In this document: positions 61,001 through 64,000 of the stretch, piece by piece | How positions within the stretch are numbered: position 1 is the first letter of the stretch | Layout: every line of letters starts with the position of its first letter | Assembly: GCA_039566865.1 (NCBI GenBank) | Contig: CM076958.1 | Span: forward strand, 186,001-250,000 | From: Aurelia coerulea | Lineage: Eukaryota > Cnidaria > Scyphozoa > Semaeostomeae > Ulmaridae | DNA length: 64,000 bases | Direction: 5' to 3' | Position numbers and translations under genes: made by a program | The notes under the pieces: generated by a model | The model's database searches: none | Seen by the model: the letters and a program-made list of their open reading frames with translations, nothing else | What the model was told of the DNA's origin: nothing

Positions 61001-63041
61001 CTTTTCTTTATTTCTTTTGTAACGTTTTTGGTTGGAGTTACTGATGTATCGTATAGAAGTCCAGCAACATTATCGTAAAATTCTTCATTTTAGAGATCAG
61101 CGTTGTTTTTAAAGTGGTTTCTGCAGGGGCAAAGTGGGGGTTAAATGGGTAGGGCTGATTACTGGAAGACAGTAGACCCTGAACTGATAGATACAAGCGG
61201 TTGTGGCCAGACTGTGAACAAATAAATTTATCCAGATTTTTCACCCTACCCATTTTACCCCAAACTTTGTCATTTTTTCCCAGTAGGCCCTATGTTTTTT
61301 GAAATGCCGATTGTTCTGCACTCCCCTGGTTTGTAATGAATCTATCACTGCATTCTTATCAATATCCCTCGAACTTGAAGCATGCTTAGTGGCACACGGT
61401 GTAATTTTATCTTCAATGTAATTGCAATGTGATTTCTTTTTTATCAGGACTTGGAGATAAATTCGCCAAGTATATGCCAGCATTTAAACCATTTCTGATC
61501 GAAGGACTTGGAAATAGATTAGAATATCAAGTAAGTGTTTTGTTATCGTTTATCTTGCTTTTTTCTTCGATGCAATTCAGCCTCATTAATTATAAATATT
61601 CCTGTAAAAATTCGTTCATTTCAAAATTAAAAGATAACCACATCTGGGTAGCATTGCGTCATAATCCAATCATTCCCTGACCTGATTTGTGTTTTGATTG
61701 TATCACCAACTCTGTCTTTGAATGTCAGCCGATTCTAAAACTTCCTTCTTTAAAGCATAATTTCCACTTGGCTAGAAATTGCTTTCAAAAATTTAGATCA
61801 TTCGCAATTCTTGAAAATTGAATTAGTTCGTTTCAGAATTGTTCCAGATTTTAGCGATATCATTTTTCCAAATCCAATAGGCTTTAGTTGTTCTTTACAA
61901 TATTCTGAATCGAACGATATCGTTATGCATTTTGTAGAATTTTCGAATGTGCATAATAGTAACAGAATTAATTAATGTATTATTGCTATTAATTATGGTA
62001 AATTATGGTAAATTATTACTATGTTTATTTCTCTTAATTTTAGGTATGTATTGCGGCAACGGGAGTCGTTGGTGATTTATGTCGTGCTCTTGGTTCCCAA
62101 GTCTTTCCACTTTGTGACGAAATAATGACCAAATTTGCTGAAGGGATTGCCGTAAGTTTTGATTGTTTAAATCTGCACTTCTACCCGTTGGACCAAAAAG
62201 AACTTCACATGTTTGAAAATTTGTGATGCAGAGAATAGTTGAGATATTGAAATCAATCAATCACTGAAATCAATCAATCACTGAAATCAATCAATCACTG
62301 AAATCAATCAATCACTGAAATCAATCAATCACTGAAATCAATCAATCACTGAAATCAATCAATCACTGAAATCAATCAATCACTTAAATCAATCAATCAC
62401 TGAAATCAATCAATCAATCAATCAATCACTGAAATCAATCAATCACTTAAATCAATCATTGAAATCAACCAAAGTTTTTTGGTGCCCGAAAAGCTCAAGT
62501 ATTTTGTGATTTTTCTGTTGTTTTTCTGAGCATTGTAAATATAGGTAAAATTAATTTACAAAAATTCCATAACTTCGGCATCTGTGAAAAGAGGCCTGAA
62601 ACCTTCGTTCAAAATTATGCACATTCTCCTCACTCAAGTATATTTCATTCCGTCAAGAGCCAAAAATCAAATTGTTATAAAGCAAATGACGTATGCCAAA
62701 GATACGACCCCAAAAGCTGCCAATGATAAGTGAAAAGGGGAATACAGTCTCTTATTTTGTGTCGGGTGTTCTCAGCGGCCGTCGAGCGTTAATACTGATT
62801 TTTGGGCAAAAAGTAAGGCTAAAGTAAGGCATTCATTTCATGAAAAAATTGCCGATGGTACAGAAAGATTATTAAAATAGTCATCTATACTTTGCAGGAC
62901 CAAAGTGTTCATAGATCGGTGAAACCTCATATTGTCTCAGCTTTTGGTGATATTTCATTGGCCATTGGAACTGAATTTGTTAAATATGCTGAACCAGTTT
63001 TGTGTACATTGGAACAAGCCGCTGCATCTCCAGTTGATAAG
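42003..63041 (+). CDS. KPNB1: Importin subunit beta-1 (karyopherin beta 1), 22 exons in window, 3' end outside
   Basis: Carries importin-alpha/cargo through nuclear pores and releases it on RanGTP binding; built of HEAT repeats. Exons: 42003-42051, 44321-44382, 44679-44861, 45736-45783, 46378-46527, 47640-47716, 48375-48450, 49034-49093, 49863-49952, 51008-51118, 51675-51776, 52068-52239, 52802-52854, 53380-53571, 54560-54687, 55185-55260, 55641-55712, 56153-56224, 58486-58627, 61448-61530, 62044-62151 and 62898-63041. All phases agree; 2250 nt, 750 residues, colinear with vertebrate KPNB1 (876 residues). Landmarks: [40 protein letters not shown], the acidic HEAT-8 loop [11 protein letters not shown] (337-347), [48 protein letters not shown] and [12 protein letters not shown]. 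About 120 C-terminal residues are missing. Confidence 0.96.
42739..42933 (-). mobile_element. tRNA-derived SINE (copy 3)
   Basis: Minus-strand copy of the 28282 SINE: tail GTGAAGGTGAAATTGCA at the left, body GATCGCAGAAGTAGGG and CCCCTTGTCATGATGCTC, and a tRNA-like head with a mutated B box (inverse of GGATCAAACCC). Lies in importin intron 1. Confidence 0.8.
43166..44256. mobile_element. 1.1-kb Tc1-type fold-back element, family E
   Basis: Left end CAGTCTTGGCCAAAAATTTA (TA at 43164-43165) is matched in inverse at the right end (TAAATTTTTGGCCCAAGCTG, followed by TA). The arms pair for several hundred bases: GTCAACAACATTTCTTGGCG against its inverse, and the segments near 43330-43480 against 43990-44140. 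The left arm carries an extra 102-bp GC-rich insert between 46-bp direct repeats. No transposase. In importin intron 1. Confidence 0.8.
43440..43633. repeat. 46-bp direct repeats flanking a GC-rich insert
   Basis: The 46-bp segment starting TCTATGCACAATAAATTTCC occurs at 43440-43485 and 43588-43633. Between them is a 102-bp GC-rich block beginning CAGGGCCGTCGAGAGAGG. The opposite arm of the fold-back element has only one copy, so this is a later event inside the left arm. Confidence 0.85.
45282..45405. repeat. Tandem repeat, 31-bp unit x 4
   Basis: Four identical head-to-tail units beginning CATTCCATTTAGACAGACAA. In importin intron 3. Perfect identity suggests recent expansion. Confidence 0.95.
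46790..46979 (+). mobile_element. tRNA-derived SINE (copy 4)
   Basis: Plus-strand copy: head GAAGGTGTTGTGTGACAGTG, B-box region GGATCCCAGG, body TTGAGCGTCATGACAAGGGG and GCGCTTGGTGCTAAAAA, and a CTTCACCTTCACTTCACC tail. The A box is mutated relative to copy 2. In importin intron 5, in the sense orientation. Confidence 0.82.
48633..48689. other. Perfect 19-bp stem hairpin
   Basis: The arm GTACCATCCATAGTGAAGA (48633-48651) is exactly complementary to 48671-48689 with a 19-nt loop between. In importin intron 7. It could be the remnant of a tiny fold-back element or a small hairpin RNA; nothing else indicates a mature product. Confidence 0.75.
49214..49848. repeat. Satellite-like tandem repeat, 152-bp unit x 4
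   Basis: Units start with CAAATTGATTTGCGATACAA at 49220, 49387, 49539 and 49691. The later periods are exactly 152 bp. The first unit is 167 bp because a GGATGGGCCAAAACG block is repeated within it. Only a few substitutions separate the units. It fills importin intron 8 almost up to the exon 9 acceptor. Confidence 0.92.
50610..50816 (+). pseudogene. LINE ORF2 C-terminal fragment
   Basis: A short open stretch [52 protein letters not shown] has the FGHI-R..L...I-G-I...GRP...W....A-DR pattern found at the C-terminus of many LINE ORF2 proteins. The flanks show no RT. A small dead fragment in importin intron 9. Confidence 0.65.
51986..52039. repeat. GATT microsatellite
   Basis: About 13 TTGA/GATT units in importin intron 11, 30 bp before the exon 12 acceptor region. 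Confidence 0.92.
53219..53420. repeat. Perfect 101-bp tandem duplication spanning importin exon 14 acceptor
   Basis: 53219-53319 and 53320-53420 are identical. Each copy contains the polypyrimidine tract, the TTTTTAAAAG acceptor and the first ~40 coding bases of exon 14. The downstream acceptor (exon start 53380) gives the conserved protein. Using the upstream one (exon start 53279) inserts 101 nt, shifts the frame and meets a stop. Confidence 0.95.
53620..54545. mobile_element. Family F fold-back element with tandemly amplified arm
   Basis: About five tandem copies (landmark ATGGCTTGAAAGGA at 53691, 53794, 53901, 54009 and 54117; period 103-108 bp) form the left side. A centre (54290-54370, 'aaaaccatggtttataaagg') and a single inverted arm (54430-54535) follow. 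The arm sequence is that of family F copies at 1346, 4152 and 5791. Fills importin intron 14. Confidence 0.7.
56648..57273. mobile_element. Fold-back element in importin intron 18
   Basis: 56648-56775 pairs with 57150-57273 as imperfect inverted repeats, including GTCTATTGCAGAATCAAGTT, TTTGCAAAAGGGCTTAGTAG and GGCGAATTTTTCACGAAG against their inverses. The ~370-bp centre has no ORF with recognisable content. Target duplication not determined. Confidence 0.7.
57284..57502. mobile_element. Short fold-back element in importin intron 18
   Basis: CTGTTTCATGATGGTTTCAC at the left and its near-inverse at the right (57483-57502), with TTAAGGGGTCTGCTTCAACG pairing with the segment near 57448-57470. 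It directly follows the 56648-57273 fold-back. Confidence 0.65.
58229..58380 (+). pseudogene. Two decayed copies of the 5' end of importin exon 19
   Basis: 58347-58368 (AGTGGATTAAGAAATTTACA..) and 58230-58252 (AGTGGTTTCAAGAAATTACA..) resemble the true exon 19 start at 58486 (AGTGGATTAAGAAAATTACA). The upstream flanks are also related ('aacccatt.gctt', 'gctaagggg'). Neither copy keeps a good AG acceptor. They look like eroded tandem duplicates of the intron/exon junction. Confidence 0.6.
59328..59735. mobile_element. MITE made of repeated CAACACGGGTTGA palindromes
   Basis: Ends GGCCCTTTACATGATAAATT and the inverse of AAATTTCTCATGCAAAGGGC are terminal inverted repeats. TCCAAGA occurs just outside both ends (59321-59327, 59736-59742), a 7-8 bp target duplication as in hAT elements. 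Inside, TCAACACGGGTTGA or its inverse recurs at least seven times, and CTTTACATGA three times. In importin intron 19. Confidence 0.8.
60138..60730. mobile_element. MITE with CCGGGTGAGCC inverted ends
   Basis: Left CCGGGTGAGCCAATAAAAAG then AATCCCCGTTTCAAA; right is its inverse (TTTCAAACGGGGATTC ... GACTCACCCGG), with the last ~20 bp of the right end partly duplicated. 593 bp. The ends are close to those of families A and D, suggesting one Tc1/mariner-like superfamily. In importin intron 19. Confidence 0.72.
61880..61955. repeat. Family G interspersed repeat (fragment)
   Basis: Shares 'tctgaatcgaacgatat' and 'cattttgtagaatt.tcgaatgtgca' with 63215-63285 and 63850-63905. In importin intron 20. 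Confidence 0.55.
62248..62468. repeat. Minisatellite, 17-bp unit x ~13
   Basis: Units TGAAATCAATCAATCAC repeated head to tail with small length variants near 62400-62450. In importin intron 21, about 100 bp after exon 21. Confidence 0.95.
62500..62660. repeat. Family D fragment
   Basis: Blocks 'ctgagcattgtaaatatagg', 'aaaagaggcctgaaa' and 'ttcaaaattatgcacattc' match the copy at 18215-18330. In importin intron 21. Confidence 0.5.
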
Positions 63042-63090
63042 GTATATAATGATTTGTGAGTTTGATAAAACGGAAAGTTCTTTAGTAGAG

Positions 63091-63163
63091 GGAAATGATT
63101 GGGATATGATGGATTATCAAGGGCAATCTGATGGAAAGTGCCTATGCTGGTTCACCGAAATTG
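63091..63163 (+). CDS. KPNB1: Possible importin beta exon 23 (doubtful)
   Basis: After the exon 22 donor, a phase-0 stretch encodes GNDWDMMDY followed by a Cys-Leu and Phe-Thr-x-Ile pattern. This aligns in spacing with the next segment of vertebrate importin beta (a D-x-D-M-V-D-Y start, then CL and YT-x-I). The acceptor would be GTAGAG|GGA and the intron only 49 bp with a poor pyrimidine tract. Middle residues do not match. It could be a genuine diverged exon, an eroded duplicate, or chance. Confidence 0.3.
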
Positions 63164-63189
63164 GTATAAATTGTTACCTCTCTTGTTGA

Positions 63190-63384
63190 AAAGGTAATAG
63201 ACCTTTTAGCTATTATAAAAACGAATCTGAATTGAGCGATATTTTTATACATTTTGTAGGATTTTGAGTGTGCACAATAGTGGCAAGCCCCAACACCACT
63301 CAATCGAACCTCTTGTGTAAAAACATATAAATATATCGCTCGATCCATGCTCGTTGTAGAATAGCTGAAATAAAAGGTCTATTG
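63190..63384. mobile_element. Family G MITE (complete copy)
   Basis: Starts AATAGACCTTTTAGCTATT and ends in the inverse (AATAGCTGAAATAAAAGGTC followed by TATT). About 195 bp, with inner ATCGCTC/GAGCGAT pairing. Related copies are at 61880-61955 and from 63820 to the window end. Confidence 0.65.
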
Positions 63385-63819
63385 TTTTATAGTCTGGTCG
63401 AATAAACGTCTCATGCAGAGGATTTTGATTTTCATAGACTCCGTCCGTAAGAAAACAATTTTTGCCCTTTTGCAAATGTACACAAATCCTGAAGACAATG
63501 CTAGACCCGTTCTTTCAAAATTTACATGTTTTTGACATTGCTGGATAACAAAGGAACTGCTCTTTTGAAGCAACCACTTATTTTGTCTTTCCTGTGCCAT
63601 AAGTCAGCAACCAGTCTCAAACTCGAAGTTGAAGCAAATCCTATGCAGCTGTGTTAAAATGGGACAATTGATATTACAGTTCCTCCACGCAAATGATGCA
63701 AAAATTGTTTCTGACACTCTGCAGTTTATTTCACGTCCACCGAAGGTAGCTAATTCACAAGAGCCTGCAAGGCCGAACACTTAAATTTAGGCCATCATAT
63801 GCGAGTTTTCAATGTGCCA

Positions 63820-64000
63820 ACAGACCTTTTTAGCTATTCTAAAATAAAATCTGAATCGAACGATATTTTGATACATTTTGAAGAATTCTCAAATGTGCAC
63901 ACACAATATGGACAGAAGCTCTAAAACGCCACTCGATTGAGTCTCTCGTATTGATGTCTATATATTGGAATATCGCTCGAGCCTGTCTCTTTGTAGCATA
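63820..64000. mobile_element. Family G MITE (second copy, cut by window edge)
   Basis: Begins CAGACCTTTTTAGCTATTC, with 'atctgaatcgaacgatatt' and 'gaattctcaaatgtgcacac', then ATCGCTCGAGCC near the edge, as in the 63190 copy. Confidence 0.6.

Larger units (their letters stand above)
63164..64000. other. Right edge: importin intron sequence with family G repeats
   Basis: No further importin exon was recognised. Contains a complete-looking small element (63190-63384) and the start of another copy from about 63820. Confidence 0.45.

Noticed and set aside
62248..62468. Regular short repeats that might suggest a CRISPR array
   Set aside because: Contiguous 17-bp units without spacers in a eukaryotic intron: a minisatellite.

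Overview
This is a stretch of an AT-rich, intron-rich animal nuclear genome, most likely from an invertebrate. The evidence is multi-exon genes with GT/AG introns, vertebrate-like gene families, tRNA-derived SINEs, LINE fragments, and many short transposons with terminal inverted repeats. I cannot name the species. All gene models come from reading exons, splice sites and reading phase by eye, and none has been checked against a database.

Layout. (1) 794-4898, minus: first four coding exons of a thioredoxin + PUB-domain protein, best read as the N-terminus of a peptide:N-glycanase (NGLY1/PNG-1 type) whose catalytic part lies off the left edge. (2) 6702-16634, minus: a complete 12-exon MOCS1 gene (molybdenum cofactor, step 1). 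Its MOCS1A and MOCS1B frames are joined by an optional splice that removes the Gly-Gly-stop. (3) 17871-23761, plus: a complete 7-exon SLC35D3-like nucleotide-sugar transporter, divergent from MOCS1. (4) 23762-32797: a gene-poor repeat zone with a dead LINE, a SINE and nested MITEs. (5) 32798-39606, plus: a two-exon basic coiled-coil protein I do not recognise, with a 5.9-kb intron holding a dead LINE. (6) 42003 to beyond 63041, plus: importin subunit beta-1 (KPNB1), 22 clear exons and one doubtful one, with the last ~100 residues outside the window.

The genes do not form one pathway. They are housekeeping functions side by side: glycoprotein quality control, Mo-cofactor synthesis, Golgi transport and nuclear import. 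The accessory content is the unusual part. There are at least four copies of one tRNA-derived SINE. Several families of fold-back elements occur, two of them as visible insertions of one element into another. Tandem arrays sit in importin introns, and one of them is an amplified arm of a fold-back element. Importin exons also show repeated partial duplication, including a perfect 101-bp tandem duplication that creates a second, frame-breaking splice acceptor for exon 14.

Most promising observations: the Trx-PUB architecture, the MOCS1 splice switch, and the duplicated acceptor and decayed exon copies in importin. I did not find convincing evidence of a wholly new system.
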